Below are positions 34,679 to 44,121 of a DNA stretch of 64,000 nt, one piece after another (the stretch's first letter is position 1; the number at the start of each line of letters is the position of its first letter). The position numbers and the translations under genes are program-made. The stretch is from Nocardioides humi (GTDB lineage Bacteria > Actinomycetota > Actinomycetes > Propionibacteriales > Nocardioidaceae). The notes beneath the pieces are model-generated. The model was not told the DNA's origin, did not search any database, and was given only the letters and a program-made list of their open reading frames with translations. The DNA is taken from positions 5,332,001 through 5,396,000 of the forward strand of contig NZ_CP041146.1 in assembly GCF_006494775.1 (NCBI RefSeq), written 5' to 3'.

Positions 34679-35716
34679 TCAGGGGGCGCCGAGCAGGGCC
34701 CGGTGCAGCACGGCGATCAGCTCGCCGCGGGTGATCATGCCGACCAGCCGGGCGTCGTCGTCGACCACCGGGACGTTCTTGTACCCCTCGGTGGTCATGA
34801 TCGGCACCAGGTCCGCGACGGGGGTGTCGGCGGGGATGGTGGTGACGTCGGGCCGCATGATCGAGTCGACCGACTCCAGCTCGACGATGTCGCGGGTGAA
34901 CAGGTCGATGATCGACACGACGCCGATCACGTGCCGCCCGTCGTCGACGACCGGCAGCGTCTTGACCTGGCGCTGCACGAGGAGGGTCCGGGCGCGGTAG
35001 ATCGACTCGAACGGGTGCACGACCGCCACGTCGGGGTTCATGATCCGGGAGACGGGGATCGAGCCCAGCCGCCGGTCCAGGGCGTGGGTCTCGGCGTCCC
35101 GCACGATCGAGACGATGTCGGCCGGCAGGACGTCGAGCCGGTCGGCGAGGCGCTTCATCGCCTCCTCGACGTCGGGGGTGGTGATGCCCAGCGCGGCGGC
35201 CGCGGGCGAGGCGGCGGCGGGAGCCGCGGGGCGGTGCGGGTACCTCCGCCCGCTGAGGTTGTTGACCGCGACCGCGACGAGCAGCAGCACGACCGTGTTC
35301 ACCGCGACCGGGGTGAGCACGAACAGCGCCCCCTGCTCGTGGATGGCCGGGGTCGCGGTCGCGGTCAGGAGGGCGCAGGCGCCGCCGGGCGGGTGGAGGC
35401 AGCCGAGCAGCATCATCACGCCGATGGCCGCGCCCACGCCCACGGCCGCCGCGAGCAGCAAGTCGTCGACCAGCCAGTGCGCCCCCAGGCCGATCGCCGT
35501 GGAGATGACGTTGCCGCCGAGCACCGGCCACGGCTGGGCGAGCGGACTGGCCGGGACCGCGAACAGCAGCACCGCGCACGCTCCCATCGGGGCCACGATG
35601 AACGGCAGGAGCTCGGGACCGCCGGGGACGGCGCGCGCCGTCGCGCCGGCGACGGCGATCCCGACCAGGGCGCCGAGCGCCCCGCGGGCGAGCTCGGGGG
35701 AGCTGTAGCGGTTCAC
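34679..35716 (-). CDS. HPP-family membrane protein with two CBS domains
   Basis: A 345-residue protein. The N-terminal half is an HPP domain with four hydrophobic segments and the signature LGCLHPPGGACALLTA. The C-terminal half has a CBS pair (about residues 205-345: ISRIM-type start VSRIMNPDVAVVHPFESIY, then SIMRPDVTTIPADTPVADLV). The GTG start (35716) gives NRYSSPELARGALGALVG. HPP proteins are linked to nitrite or anion transport in some organisms, and the CBS pair suggests adenylate sensing. It lies between comEA and comEC on the opposite strand. Confidence 0.85.
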   Translation of the reverse strand: MNRYSSPELARGALGALVGIAVAGATARAVPGGPELLPFIVAPMGACAVLLFAVPASPLAQPWPVLGGNVISTAIGLGAHWLVDDLLLAAAVGVGAAIGVMMLLGCLHPPGGACALLTATATPAIHEQGALFVLTPVAVNTVVLLLVAVAVNNLSGRRYPHRPAAPAAASPAAAALGITTPDVEEAMKRLADRLDVLPADIVSIVRDAETHALDRRLGSIPVSRIMNPDVAVVHPFESIYRARTLLVQRQVKTLPVVDDGRHVIGVVSIIDLFTRDIVELESVDSIMRPDVTTIPADTPVADLVPIMTTEGYKNVPVVDDDARLVGMITRGELIAVLHRALLGAP

Positions 35717-35872
35717 CCCCGGAACTCTAGGAGTCCGCTGGACGATCTCGCCTGCTCCACGCCGCGACGCACGCACGCTGGCGGCGTTGCCGCGCCGTCG
35801 CACGCGCCTCGCGACGTTCGCGACGGCGACACCGACCAGCACACTCCTCGACGACCCGGCCCCGACCTGCGG

Positions 35873-37555
35873 ATGCCCCTCCTGGGCGCGGCCGCCTGGC
35901 TGGGCGCCATCGCCACCCAGCGCTCCGGCACGGCCGCGTACGCCGGCCTCGCGGTCGCCGCCGGCCTCGTCTGGCTCCTCGGCCCGCGGCTGCCGCCCGG
36001 GCGGACCCGGCTGCTGCTCGCCGCCCTGCTGATCGCGGCCGCGGCCGTCACCGGCGCCGTCCTGCGCCACGACGCGGTGCGGGGCTCGCCCCTCCGCGAC
36101 TTCGCGGCGATGCGGGCCACGGCCGAGGTCGTGGGGACGGTGGTGTCCGATCCCCGGGCCATCCAGGGGCGGTCCGGGCCGCAGGCGGTGCTCCGGCTCC
36201 GCGTGCGGGAGGTGACCGCCCGCGACCGGCACCTGCGCACCGGCGGGACGGTCGTCGTCATCGGCGTCCCCGGCTGGAACCGGGCGGAGCTGGGCGAGCG
36301 CGTGCTGGCCCGAGGACGCCTGACCGTGTCCGACGACCCCGGTACGGCGGCGCTGCTCACGGGCGCCCGCGACCCGGTCCGGATCCGCGGCCCCGACCCG
36401 TGGTGGCGCGCCTCGGCGGTGGTCCGCGCCTCGATCCGCCGCGCCGTCGCGCACCGCCCGCCGGAGCAGGCGGGCCTGGTGCCCGCGCTGGTCGACGGCG
36501 ACGACGCCGGGCTGCCGCCGGACATCAAGCAGGACTTCCGGACCACCGGGCTGACCCATCTCACGGCGGTGAGCGGCACCAACCTGACCCTGGTCGTGGG
36601 CTCGCTGCTGCTGGTCGCGCGGGCGGTCGGAGTCCGGCGGCGCTGGCTGGCCGTGGTCGGCCTGGCCGGGATCGCCGGGTTCATCCTGCTCGCCCGCACC
36701 GAGCCCAGCGTGCTCCGGGCGGCGGTGATGGGCACGGTCGGCCTGTTCGCGTTCGGCCCGGACGGCCGTCGCCGCGGCCTGCGCGCCCTCGGGTGGCCGT
36801 GGCCGGCCTGGTGCTGGTCCAGCCGGACCTCGCGGTCGCGGCGGGGTTCGCGCTGTCGGTGCTCGCCACCGCCGGGATCGTGCTGCTCGGGCCGCCGCTG
36901 AGCCGGGCGCTGGCCCGCTGGCTGCCGGGCGGGGCGGCCGAGGCGGTCGCGGTCCCGACGGCGGCCCAGCTCGCCTGCACGCCCGTGATCGCGGGCCTGT
37001 CGGGCGAGGTGAGCCTGGTGGCGATCGGCGCCAACCTGCTGGCCGGGCCGGCGGTCGCGCCGGCCACCGTCCTCGGGCTCGTCGGCGGGCTGGTCGGCCT
37101 GGTGTGGCCGTGGGCCGGCCGGCTGTGCGGGACGGTCGCGGGATGGAGCGTCGGCTGGATCGTCGCCGTCGCCCGCCATGCGGCCGCCCTGCCCGGCGCC
37201 GCGATCGGGTGGGGGAGCAGCGCGCCGGCGATCGGCCTGCTGAGCCTGCTGTGTGTGCTGCTGGCCGTGGCACTGCCGCGGCTGGTCCGGCACCGCACGG
37301 TCGGGGCGGCCCTGCTCGCGCTGGTGGTCCTGGTCGTGCTGGGCGTGCCCGGCCGGCTGTGGTCGGCCCTGGTCGCGGGCGACTGGCCGCCGCCGGGCTG
37401 GGTGCTGGTCGCCTGCGACGTCGGCCAGGGCGACGCACTGGCGCTGGCAGTCGGGAGACGGGCCGCAGTGGTCGTCGACGCCGGCCCCGACCCACGCGCG
37501 GTCGACGGCTGCCTGGACCGGCTCGGCGTCGAGCGGGTGCCGCTGGTGGTGCTCA
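35873..37555 (+). pseudogene. comEC: comEC 5' part, interrupted by an integrative element and carrying a one-base deletion
   Basis: ComEC/Rec2 forms the DNA-uptake channel. This part has the N-terminal OB-like region, the competence core (LTHLTAVSGTNLTLVVGSLLLV) with several membrane helices, and the start of the metallo-beta-lactamase domain (ACDVGQGDALAL). Two defects are present. One base is missing in the GGG run at 36791-36793, splitting ALG and VAVAGLVLVQPD into different frames. The frame also leaves host sequence at 37555, where the element begins after VPLVVL. Left part, right part and one added base total 2298 nt, exactly 766 codons. ATG 35873 is the only in-frame start upstream of the first helix. 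Confidence 0.92.
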
Positions 37556-37577
37556 GTCACAACCTCCCAAGGTGTAC
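37546..37577. other. attL of the comEC element
   Basis: comEC sequence (GGTGGTGCT) runs to the crossover dinucleotide CA at 37554-37555. Element sequence follows: 12 nt, then the arm CAAGGTGTAC (37568-37577). This arm is the inverted counterpart of GTACAACTTG at attR. Beyond the CA the reading frame no longer encodes ComEC. Confidence 0.85.
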
Positions 37578-37585
37578 AAGCCGCA

Positions 37586-38257
37586 CTACGTCAAGCGCGC
37601 TGCCCGCTGTGACTCGGCGGCACGTTTCACCGTCGTCGCGTACCACCTACCGCCGTTCGAGGTAGGCACCCCCTCGTCGTTCAGGTCGTCCGCGATGCGC
37701 CCGAACGACGCTCCCGCCGCACGCGCAGCGAGGATCCTTCGCAGAGTTGCCTCCGAGTGCTGGACATGAGTTCCCAGTTCGACCCCTTGTGCCTTGAGCT
37801 GAGCGAGCGCTTCACGGGTTCGGAGGCTAGTCAGGTCGCGCTCGACCTCCGCGAACGCGGCTTGGACAGCACGCGCCATCTTGGAGAACGGGTTGGCGGG
37901 ATCCACCTCAGGCATGTTGAGCACGACAAGTTGCCACCCCTGACGGTCGGCCAGCTCGACCGCCTGCAGAAAGTCCAGGAGGGAGCGTGAGACTCGATCC
38001 ACCTTGGTAGCCACTAGCACGGTGGCAGGGTCGTTCTTGTCGGCCAAGCGCCGGAGTGCCTCTTGGTAGCCGGGCCGGCGAGTGTGCTTTGCGGTCAGTC
38101 CCTCGTCGGGGACAATCTCGAGTTGCCATCCGCGGGCTTGCGCCTCGCGCTCGAGTTGGTCCCGCTGTGCGTCGAGACCCAAGCGACTGTCGGCCTGCTC
38201 GGCGGTCGAGACGCGTACGTACCCGAGGGCAAGTGGAGAACCTGCCGGTGTGCTCAT
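37586..38257 (-). CDS. small serine recombinase (resolvase/invertase type)
   Basis: A 223-residue recombinase. The catalytic domain has YVRVSTAEQ with the nucleophilic Ser near residue 16, GLTAKHTRRPGYQEALRRL, and VATKVDRVSRSLLDF with the Arg and Asp-Arg-Ser cluster. After the E helix (FAEVERDLTSLRTREAL) only a short HTH-like C terminus follows (ILAARAAGASFGRIADDLNDEGVPTSNGGRW). It lacks the zinc and coiled-coil parts of large integrases. Start ATG 38257 is preferred; an alternative is 38287. It ends 30 bp from the attL crossover. It may be a resolvase, an accessory recombinase or a relic. Confidence 0.88.
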   Translation of the reverse strand: MSTPAGSPLALGYVRVSTAEQADSRLGLDAQRDQLEREAQARGWQLEIVPDEGLTAKHTRRPGYQEALRRLADKNDPATVLVATKVDRVSRSLLDFLQAVELADRQGWQLVVLNMPEVDPANPFSKMARAVQAAFAEVERDLTSLRTREALAQLKAQGVELGTHVQHSEATLRRILAARAAGASFGRIADDLNDEGVPTSNGGRWYATTVKRAAESQRAARLT

Positions 38258-38463
38258 TGGGTCCGCCCAGTGGCTCCGTGCGCGCACGGAGCCTTACGCG
38301 CGAGGTGGGCGGCGGCGCTGGCTAGGGTTCTTTGCATGGTCCTGCGTCCTCCAGAGACGTGGTTCCTAGGCCGTAGTCGGTGTTGGCGCACCAGCTGCGG
38401 CCGATCTGTCTTTCGGTACTAGTGACGCTGACGAGCGTTACCGCTACGCGACTGACGTTGCCG

Positions 38464-38760
38464 TTATGCGGCCTCGGCGTGTTCGGTTCGGGTGTGCGCC
38501 TCCAGTCGGCGCCAGGCCTTGCGCGCGTTGCGACGGGTGACACTGTTCGGCGGATGCCCCATCGGCCTGCCGACGTGCCAGCAAGAGCAGTGGGGGCAGA
38601 GGTAGACGAGCCACTGCCGGCGCCCTGTCCGCGAGAGCCATGTCAGCGCTGCGTCCTCGGTCGAATAGGTCCGTTTCCGTTGGCACACGTACCACCGCAA
38701 CAGGTCATCCCCCGAGGGCATCGGGGTGCGTCCTGGCCGCGGTTCGACGGCGGCCGTCAT
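38464..38760 (-). CDS. hypothetical element protein with CxxC...H zinc-like motif, 98 aa
   Basis: The protein has YVCQRKRTYSTEDAALTWL followed by YLCPHCSCWHVGRP; two or three Cys plus His form a probable zinc-binding knuckle (C-x2-C-x3-H). The C terminus is basic. It overlaps the upstream gene by ATGA. Similar short Cys-His proteins occur in actinobacterial phages and integrative elements; no function is known. Downstream (38258-38463) about 200 bp separate it from the recombinase gene, with repeated CGTTACCG/CGTTGCCG motifs but no gene. Confidence 0.65.
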   Translation of the reverse strand: MTAAVEPRPGRTPMPSGDDLLRWYVCQRKRTYSTEDAALTWLSRTGRRQWLVYLCPHCSCWHVGRPMGHPPNSVTRRNARKAWRRLEAHTRTEHAEAA

Positions 38761-38963
38761 TCGCCCTGAGGACCGTTGGTTAGGAACTCTTCCACCTGAT
38801 CCACGGTCAGCCCGGGGCCGGCCACCACCTCGTCACCGCGGACGATGGTGAACGTCCCGAAGTCCAGTGCGCGAGGGTCGCGGCGGGGCGACTTGTTGAG
38901 CCGCAGCCCCTGGCGGTCGGCCATCCGTCGCAGGCGGTTCTCTCGCACCTTCTCGGCCGTCAC
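38757..38963 (-). CDS. hypothetical element protein, 68 aa
   Basis: A GTG start at 38963 overlaps the stop of the upstream gene (GTGA), and its own end overlaps the next gene. The N terminus ENRLRRMADRQGLRLNKSPR followed by RDPRALDFGTF is a pattern I know from small proteins encoded near recombinases in actinobacterial plasmids and integrative elements; function unknown. The rest (VVAGPGLTVDQVEEFL) looks like a small alpha/beta fold. Confidence 0.65.
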   Translation of the reverse strand: MTAEKVRENRLRRMADRQGLRLNKSPRRDPRALDFGTFTIVRGDEVVAGPGLTVDQVEEFLTNGPQGE

Positions 38964-39298
38964 GCGGCGGCCTGGAGGTAGGCGGGGGTGCCGGCGTACT
39001 TGCGGCCACGGCGAGCGCTGGGAAGGTGGGCGACCGTCGCGTCGGGCTGGCACTCGCTGTCCGGCTTGCTGGTGGCTCGAGCCGGCTCGGGGCCGACAGT
39101 GGCGAGGATGGCAAGCGCGAGCCGGCGTGCCTCGCCCTCGGTCATGCAGCAGTCGCGGGCCGCGGTGTCGCTGTTCGGTTCCATCGCCAGGAGGTAGATG
39201 CCGCCGCGGGTCTGGACGACCTCCACGGTGGTGTTGTTCTCGTCGCTGAGCGTTGCCGGGATCAGGGCCACCGGCTCCCACGTGTCGTTGTTGTTCAT
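38960..39298 (-). CDS. hypothetical element protein, 112 aa
   Basis: First gene of a three-gene overlapping minus-strand unit. The N-terminal half looks like a small beta domain (TTVEVVQTRGGIYLLAM) with a helix containing EGEARRLALAILATVG; the C terminus is basic and ends QPDATVAHLPSARRGRKYAG. No family recognised. It is divergent from the tyrosine recombinase gene. Confidence 0.55.
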   Translation of the reverse strand: MNNNDTWEPVALIPATLSDENNTTVEVVQTRGGIYLLAMEPNSDTAARDCCMTEGEARRLALAILATVGPEPARATSKPDSECQPDATVAHLPSARRGRKYAGTPAYLQAAA

Positions 39299-39465
39299 GG
39301 GTGGAACGCTACGCCCGGTGATGCTGGAAGATCAACCCCAAAGCGATGCTTAAAGCAATGTTTGGAGACATGCTCGAACCTGCGCGCGTAGCGGTATAGC
39401 TCTACGCATTAGGTACGCGAAGCCCTCTATAGACACCCCACAAGACGCCGCAATAGCGTCACAGC
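39299..39465. promoter_or_regulatory. divergent regulatory region between hypothetical unit and tyrosine recombinase
   Basis: The 167-bp spacer is much more AT-rich than the flanks. It contains a direct repeat AAAGCGATG/AAAGCAATG (39340-39348 and 39352-39360, 12 bp apart, about one helical turn), which could be a regulator site. Probable promoters for both directions lie here but no single pair of -35/-10 stands out. Confidence 0.35.
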
Positions 39466-40581
39466 ATGAGCGCCGACGAACCCCTAGAAATGCCCGACAG
39501 GAGGCGAGCCGAGCACTCCACCCTGACCCCAGAGCAGAGGCGCGCGCGGTCCCGGAAAGCGGCCTTGAAGCGCGGTGCCGATCGTGCGCCACGGCCGCCG
39601 GAGAGGTCGCCGTCCACCCGTCGCCCAACGGGCCATAGCGCGATCACTTCGAGGGCCGTCGCTCGCGCGCACAACGGCACTCCTGTGGCGGATGCTTTCG
39701 GACTCGCAGATTCCTGGTCGTTCACCCTGACCGCCGAACGCAAGTCACCCCGCACCATCGAGGCGTACATGCTCACCGTCGATCTGTTCGCGCGGTGGAT
39801 GCTCACCCAAGGCCACGCAGTGGATGACGTGCGCGACGTGACGCCCGAGCTGGTGCGCGGCTGGTTCGCCCACCTCGCCGCCACCCGCAGCGCAGAGACC
39901 TGCCGAACCCGCTACGTCGCCCTCCGACAGTTCGTGAAGTGGTGCCTAGCCGAGGGCGAATTCTCGCACAACCCGATGGCCAACATCGTCCAGCCGACCA
40001 GCGTGCCGAAGACGACGGCGCCACTTGCCACCGCGGACCTGGCCAAGCTCATCAACGACTGTGCCGGCCGCGACTTCGCATCCGTGCGGGACCGCGCCAT
40101 CTTCATGACGTTCGCGGACACCGGGGCCCGGCTTAGCGGGGTGGCGGACATGAGGGTGTCGCAGTTGGACCTGCGTGAGCGCACCGGCTGCGTCATCCTC
40201 AAGGGCGGCCGTGAGCTGACGGTGCCGTTCGGGGTGAAGACCGCTGCCGCGCTCGACCGCTACATCAGAGCGCGGCGACGGATGGCGTATGAGGGTATGG
40301 ACTGGTTGTGGCTCAGCTCGACCAACAAGGGCCGGCTCACCAAGAACGGCATCTATCAGATGATGCGCCGCCGAGCCGATCGCCTCGGGATCTACCTGCA
40401 TCCGCACCTGTTCCGGCACAGCTTCGCTCACGTGTGGCTCGAAGGCGGCGGAACCGAGGGGGACCTGATGGCGTTGCTTGGGTGGTCGTCGCGGCAAATG
40501 GTCGATCGGTACGCGGCAGCGACGCGTGCTCAGAGGGCCCGGAAGGCGTACCAGTCTCGAGCGCCGATGGACACTCTCTGA
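39466..40581 (+). CDS. tyrosine recombinase (XerC/XerD-like phage integrase family)
   Basis: A 371-residue recombinase. After a basic N terminus there is a SAM-like core-binding domain (about residues 80-170: SWSFTLTAERKSPRTIEAYMLTV, RYVALRQFVKWCLAEGEF). In the catalytic domain, Arg is in DTGARLSGVADM, Lys in ILKGGREL, HxxR in HPHLFRHSFAHVWL, Trp replaces the second His in LLGWSSRQMV, and the nucleophile Tyr is in VDRYAAA. All catalytic residues are therefore present. It is the only plus-strand gene of the element and faces a strong terminator. Because the attachment sites fit a serine integrase, its target is unclear. Confidence 0.9.
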   Translation: MSADEPLEMPDRRRAEHSTLTPEQRRARSRKAALKRGADRAPRPPERSPSTRRPTGHSAITSRAVARAHNGTPVADAFGLADSWSFTLTAERKSPRTIEAYMLTVDLFARWMLTQGHAVDDVRDVTPELVRGWFAHLAATRSAETCRTRYVALRQFVKWCLAEGEFSHNPMANIVQPTSVPKTTAPLATADLAKLINDCAGRDFASVRDRAIFMTFADTGARLSGVADMRVSQLDLRERTGCVILKGGRELTVPFGVKTAAALDRYIRARRRMAYEGMDWLWLSSTNKGRLTKNGIYQMMRRRADRLGIYLHPHLFRHSFAHVWLEGGGTEGDLMALLGWSSRQMVDRYAAATRAQRARKAYQSRAPMDTL

Positions 40582-40645
40582 CTGCTCGCCTGCGCCTCCC
40601 TGCGCGGCCGGCAGCTCGTCACGGGGACGGAGAGGCCTGGAACGA

Positions 40646-40695
40646 CAGAAACGCCCCACAGTGCGCCGTTATGGCAGCCCTGTGGGGCGTTTCTG
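40646..40695. terminator. bidirectional terminator between tyrosine recombinase and tail-gene operon
   Basis: A perfect 16-bp inverted repeat, CAGAAACGCCCCACAG (40646-40661) and CTGTGGGGCGTTTCTG (40680-40695) with an 18-nt loop. The TTTCTG/CAGAAA ends give short T-runs both ways, so it can stop the recombinase transcript and the opposing tape-measure operon. Confidence 0.8.
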
Positions 40696-40705
40696 CGGGG
40701 TGAGG

Positions 40706-40867
40706 TCACGTCGGCCGCTGGAGTCGGTCTACGTCGGCGTGTACCGCTTCCGCGCAGCTCCAGAGGTCCGGGTACCGGCGGGCAATACTTGCGGCCGACT
40801 CACCACCATCCGCAGCGCGTTCAAGGATCCGCAGCCGCACCGCATCCAGTCCGGGGAGCGCGGTCAC
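40706..40867 (-). CDS. small element protein, 53 aa
   Basis: GTG 40867 overlaps the stop of the minor-capsid-like gene (GTGA), and the stop lies just before the terminator. The product (VTALPGLDAVRLRILERAAD, then GGESAASIARRYPDLWSCAE) is helical with a possible HTH-like segment AASIARRYPDL. It is the last gene of the tail-gene operon. Function unknown. Confidence 0.5.
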   Translation of the reverse strand: MTALPGLDAVRLRILERAADGGESAASIARRYPDLWSCAEAVHADVDRLQRPT

Positions 40868-41229
40868 GAACCCAGCTCCTTGCTGATCGCAGTGGCGATG
40901 ATCTTGCCGACAGTCTGACGCTCAGCGGCCAGCGTGTTCTCCAGCCACTTCGCCTGACCCTTCCCGTGATGGTTGAGAGTCATGTCCTCGTGCTGCTTCA
41001 CGGCGTACGGCGTGTCGTAGGAGACGACCCCGCGGACACCCTTCGCCGTCGGTCCCACGACCGTGGCGCCAGAACGCTCCAGGGTGCCCTCGTCGTGCGG
41101 CACGTGCTTGTTCGCCTCGCTGAGGACGTGTTCGACGGCGAGCGTCACTCCCTTCGTGGCGCCCTCGCGGACGCCACGAAGGGCCTTGCTCACGTCGATC
41201 TTGACGACCACTCTTGCTCTATTCGCCAA
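40864..41229 (-). CDS. minor capsid / tail-completion-like protein (HK97 gp10-like)
   Basis: A 121-residue protein with the general pattern of phage minor capsid or tail-completion proteins: a helix with AVEHVLSEANKHVPHDEGTLERSG and then VSYDTPYAVKQHEDM and GQAKWLENTLA. In tailed phages these form part of the head-tail connection or tail terminator. Here it follows the tape-measure gene by 3 bp instead of preceding it. No other head or connector gene is in the element. Confidence 0.72.
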   Translation of the reverse strand: MANRARVVVKIDVSKALRGVREGATKGVTLAVEHVLSEANKHVPHDEGTLERSGATVVGPTAKGVRGVVSYDTPYAVKQHEDMTLNHHGKGQAKWLENTLAAERQTVGKIIATAISKELGS

Positions 41230-41232
41230 GGA

Positions 41233-44121
41233 TCAACCCCCAGTCCGGACCAACAGGCCCAATCGCTCAGCCAGCACCGAGGACGACTCACCCGGCTGCT
41301 GATACACAGCACCGATCAACGGAGCAGCCCGCGGCGTAGGCGTCGCACCAAGCTGGCTCTTGTCCTTCTTGGACTTGCCGTTGCCGCCCTGACTCTGACC
41401 CTGAGGCTTCACCGACCCCGACACGTCCACCGCGACCTTGAGCGCCTTCGACAACGCCGCAGCCATCTGTGTACCGATCTGTGTAGCCACCGACTCCAGG
41501 TACGCCGCCTGCGACGCCAGACCGTTGGCGGTGCCCTGCGCCATGTCCACGCCAGCCTGATACAGATGCTTGGACGACTCGCTAGCCAACGCAGCCGAAG
41601 CGGTCTTGATCTTCCCCTGCAGATCACCGATCGCGGCAATGGACTCGTCGTCCTTCACCAGTGCGTCAGCGATCGCGCCGGCCCGGTCCACGCCGTCCTC
41701 CAGCATCTGCTGGTACGAGTCGTCGTCCAGGCCCTTCGCGAGCAGGGTCTGCATGTTCTCGCGGAACCTCTCGATAGCGTCGTACCGAGCCTGCAGCCCG
41801 GCCACAATGCCCTTGGCGTCGGCCGCGCCCTCAGCCGCCGCAGACAGCGACGCGTACGAAACCGACGAGTCGTAGACGTTGGCGTAGAAGTCGTCCCGCA
41901 GCTTGATCGCTGCTTCCAGTTCCCCGGTCGCCTTCTCGATCTTCGCCGCAACCTCAGACCGCTGAGCAGCGATCTTGAGGCCCTTCTGGTACTGGGCCTT
42001 GACAGCCTGCTCGACACGCGCCAAGCGCTTCTTGCCCAGCTTGTCCGTCACGTCCCGCAGCAGCTTCTTGAGGTTCGGCACCTCGTCGTTGATCCCGTCG
42101 ATCAGGCCGCGCAGGATGAGGCGGCCGTTCTTCCGGAGGATCTTCTTGTCCGTGGACGGCGGGCCCTTCCACGAGGTCAGCTTGCCCGTGATTTCCTTGA
42201 GCTTGCCCTTGAGAGCACCGATCTTGTCGGTGATCCCGTCGATCAGGCCGCCGATGATCTTCCGGCCGGCGTCGCGCAGGATCGAGCCCAGGTCACCCAG
42301 GGCGCCGAGGATCTTGCCCGGGATCCCGTTCACGAAATTCAGCAGCGCCTGCGCCTTCTGGCGGGCAGAGTCCCGCATGGCGCCGAACCAGCCGGCGACC
42401 TTCCCGGGCAGCGCGGCCAGGCCGCCGATAGCGCCCTTGACGCCGTTGATACCAGCCGACACAGCCGACTTGATCGCAGACCAGACCTTGCCCGTAACAG
42501 ACTTGATCTTGTCCCAGTGCTTGATGATCAGCCCGGGCCCGGTGAAGTTGAGGAAGATGTTCTTGAGGAACCCGAACGCCTTCACCACGGCGTCCTTGAC
42601 CGCTCCGAAAGCGGTCACGGTGGCGGACTTGATCGCCTCCCAGGCGCTGATCACGATCGCCCGGAACGTGTCCGACTTTTTCCAGGCGATCACGAGCCCA
42701 GCCACGAGGCCCGCAAGGGCGAGAACTACCCAAGTGATCGGATTGGCCAACAGAGACGAGTTGAGCGCCCACTGAACGGCCGTCCACACCTTGGTGGCAG
42801 CGCTGATCAGCTGCGTCTGCATCAGCCACTTAGCCATGCCGCCGGCAGCAGAGACAGCCATCACCGCTGAATGAGCCGCCGTCACAGCCGTCAAGGCGCC
42901 GATCACCGACGCGAGGACGATCGCGACCGTCTTATGCTCCTGGAGGAACCCAGTCACCGACTGGACAGCCGACCCCGCGGTCTCCAGTGCCGGGCCCAGC
43001 GAGGTGGACAGAGAGCCCGTCCAGTCCTCCAGGACAGGCAGCACCTTGCCGCCCACCAGATCAACCAGCCCGGTCTGGATGCCACGCGTGAACTTCTTGA
43101 GGTTCGTAGACGCGTTGCCGCCCATGGTGTCGCTCATGCGGGACGTGGCGCCCTGCCAGTCCTTCATCCCCTTGCCGCCCGTCTTGAGCGACTTGAGGAA
43201 CTTCGGAATGTCCTTGGTTCCCAGATCCTCGAGCGGGGTCCCGAACAGCGCCAGAGCGGCCTGCGACTGCGCCGCGGGGTCCTTCACGGACACCAGCGCG
43301 GACACAACCTTGTCGAACGCCCCCGCCGCCCGGTCGCCACCGGCCAGGAGGTCCACGCCCACCTTGTCCGCGTCCAGGCCCACAGCCTTGAGCGCGTCCG
43401 TGGTCGCCGTGGAGCCATCCGTGGCGCGGATGGTGAACTCCTTGATTGCATCGCCCATCTTGTCGATGCCGTACATGCCCTTGCCGGCCGACTGAGTGAG
43501 CAGCGCCATCGCCTGCGGACCCTTGATGCCCAGCTGGCTGAAAAACTGCCCATACTCGTCTGCGGCGTCCAGCACATCCTCACGGAGCTGGACCGGGACC
43601 TTGGACATCGCCTTAGCCAGCATGTCCATCGCGGACACGCCGTCCTTGGCCAGCCCGTTCGACATCATGTTGCCGGCGACCTGGCTCGCCCGCACCACGT
43701 CCACCTCCATGGCGGACGACAGCGCCAGCGCGGCCTCAGTGGTCTTCCGCAGCTCGCCCTCAGAGGCGTTCCGCATGCCCTTGATCGAGGACATGACCGC
43801 CTCCACGGCGGAGTCAACCTCCGCAGCCGAGTCGCCCCAGGCGTCCGCGAACAACTGCCCCGACACCTTGCCGGCGCGGGCCGCTGCCTCTTCGGTGAGG
43901 TCGAGAGCCGCCACCACCCGGTCCCGGGAGGGCTCCATGTTGATGGCGCCCACAACCCCCGCTGCCAACGCGCCTCCGGCCGTGGCGCCCACGACAGCAA
44001 GAGTCTTACCCCACGCGCCGCCCTTGTTCTTGAAGAACCCATCGAGCCAGCCGGCGGCCTTCTCGGCGGGACCAGTCTCAAGGTCCACGTACCCGAGCAG
44101 GCCACCAATGGACATGGTCAC
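41233..44121 (-). CDS. phage tail tape-measure protein
   Basis: A 962-residue protein, by far the largest in the element. The N-terminal third is the conserved TMP core (SGQLFADAWGDSAAEVDSAV, ALALSSAMEVDVVRASQVAG, GIKGPQAMALLTQSAG). A central region has several hydrophobic helices (TVAIVLASVIGALTAVTAAH, ITWVVLALAGLVAGLVIAW), followed by repeated DGI-D/GL-DGI segments, then a long charged coil (KRLARVEQAVKAQYQKGLKI) and a Gln/Gly/Lys-rich C-terminal tail. In siphophages TMP sets tail length: by the usual rule about 1.5 angstrom per residue, giving a tail near 140 nm. ATGA overlap with the upstream gene. Confidence 0.92.
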   Translation of the reverse strand: MTMSIGGLLGYVDLETGPAEKAAGWLDGFFKNKGGAWGKTLAVVGATAGGALAAGVVGAINMEPSRDRVVAALDLTEEAAARAGKVSGQLFADAWGDSAAEVDSAVEAVMSSIKGMRNASEGELRKTTEAALALSSAMEVDVVRASQVAGNMMSNGLAKDGVSAMDMLAKAMSKVPVQLREDVLDAADEYGQFFSQLGIKGPQAMALLTQSAGKGMYGIDKMGDAIKEFTIRATDGSTATTDALKAVGLDADKVGVDLLAGGDRAAGAFDKVVSALVSVKDPAAQSQAALALFGTPLEDLGTKDIPKFLKSLKTGGKGMKDWQGATSRMSDTMGGNASTNLKKFTRGIQTGLVDLVGGKVLPVLEDWTGSLSTSLGPALETAGSAVQSVTGFLQEHKTVAIVLASVIGALTAVTAAHSAVMAVSAAGGMAKWLMQTQLISAATKVWTAVQWALNSSLLANPITWVVLALAGLVAGLVIAWKKSDTFRAIVISAWEAIKSATVTAFGAVKDAVVKAFGFLKNIFLNFTGPGLIIKHWDKIKSVTGKVWSAIKSAVSAGINGVKGAIGGLAALPGKVAGWFGAMRDSARQKAQALLNFVNGIPGKILGALGDLGSILRDAGRKIIGGLIDGITDKIGALKGKLKEITGKLTSWKGPPSTDKKILRKNGRLILRGLIDGINDEVPNLKKLLRDVTDKLGKKRLARVEQAVKAQYQKGLKIAAQRSEVAAKIEKATGELEAAIKLRDDFYANVYDSSVSYASLSAAAEGAADAKGIVAGLQARYDAIERFRENMQTLLAKGLDDDSYQQMLEDGVDRAGAIADALVKDDESIAAIGDLQGKIKTASAALASESSKHLYQAGVDMAQGTANGLASQAAYLESVATQIGTQMAAALSKALKVAVDVSGSVKPQGQSQGGNGKSKKDKSQLGATPTPRAAPLIGAVYQQPGESSSVLAERLGLLVRTGG

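Noticed and set aside
37546..37577. tRNA gene at the insertion site
   Set aside because: No cloverleaf can be drawn at either end; the target is clearly the comEC coding sequence.
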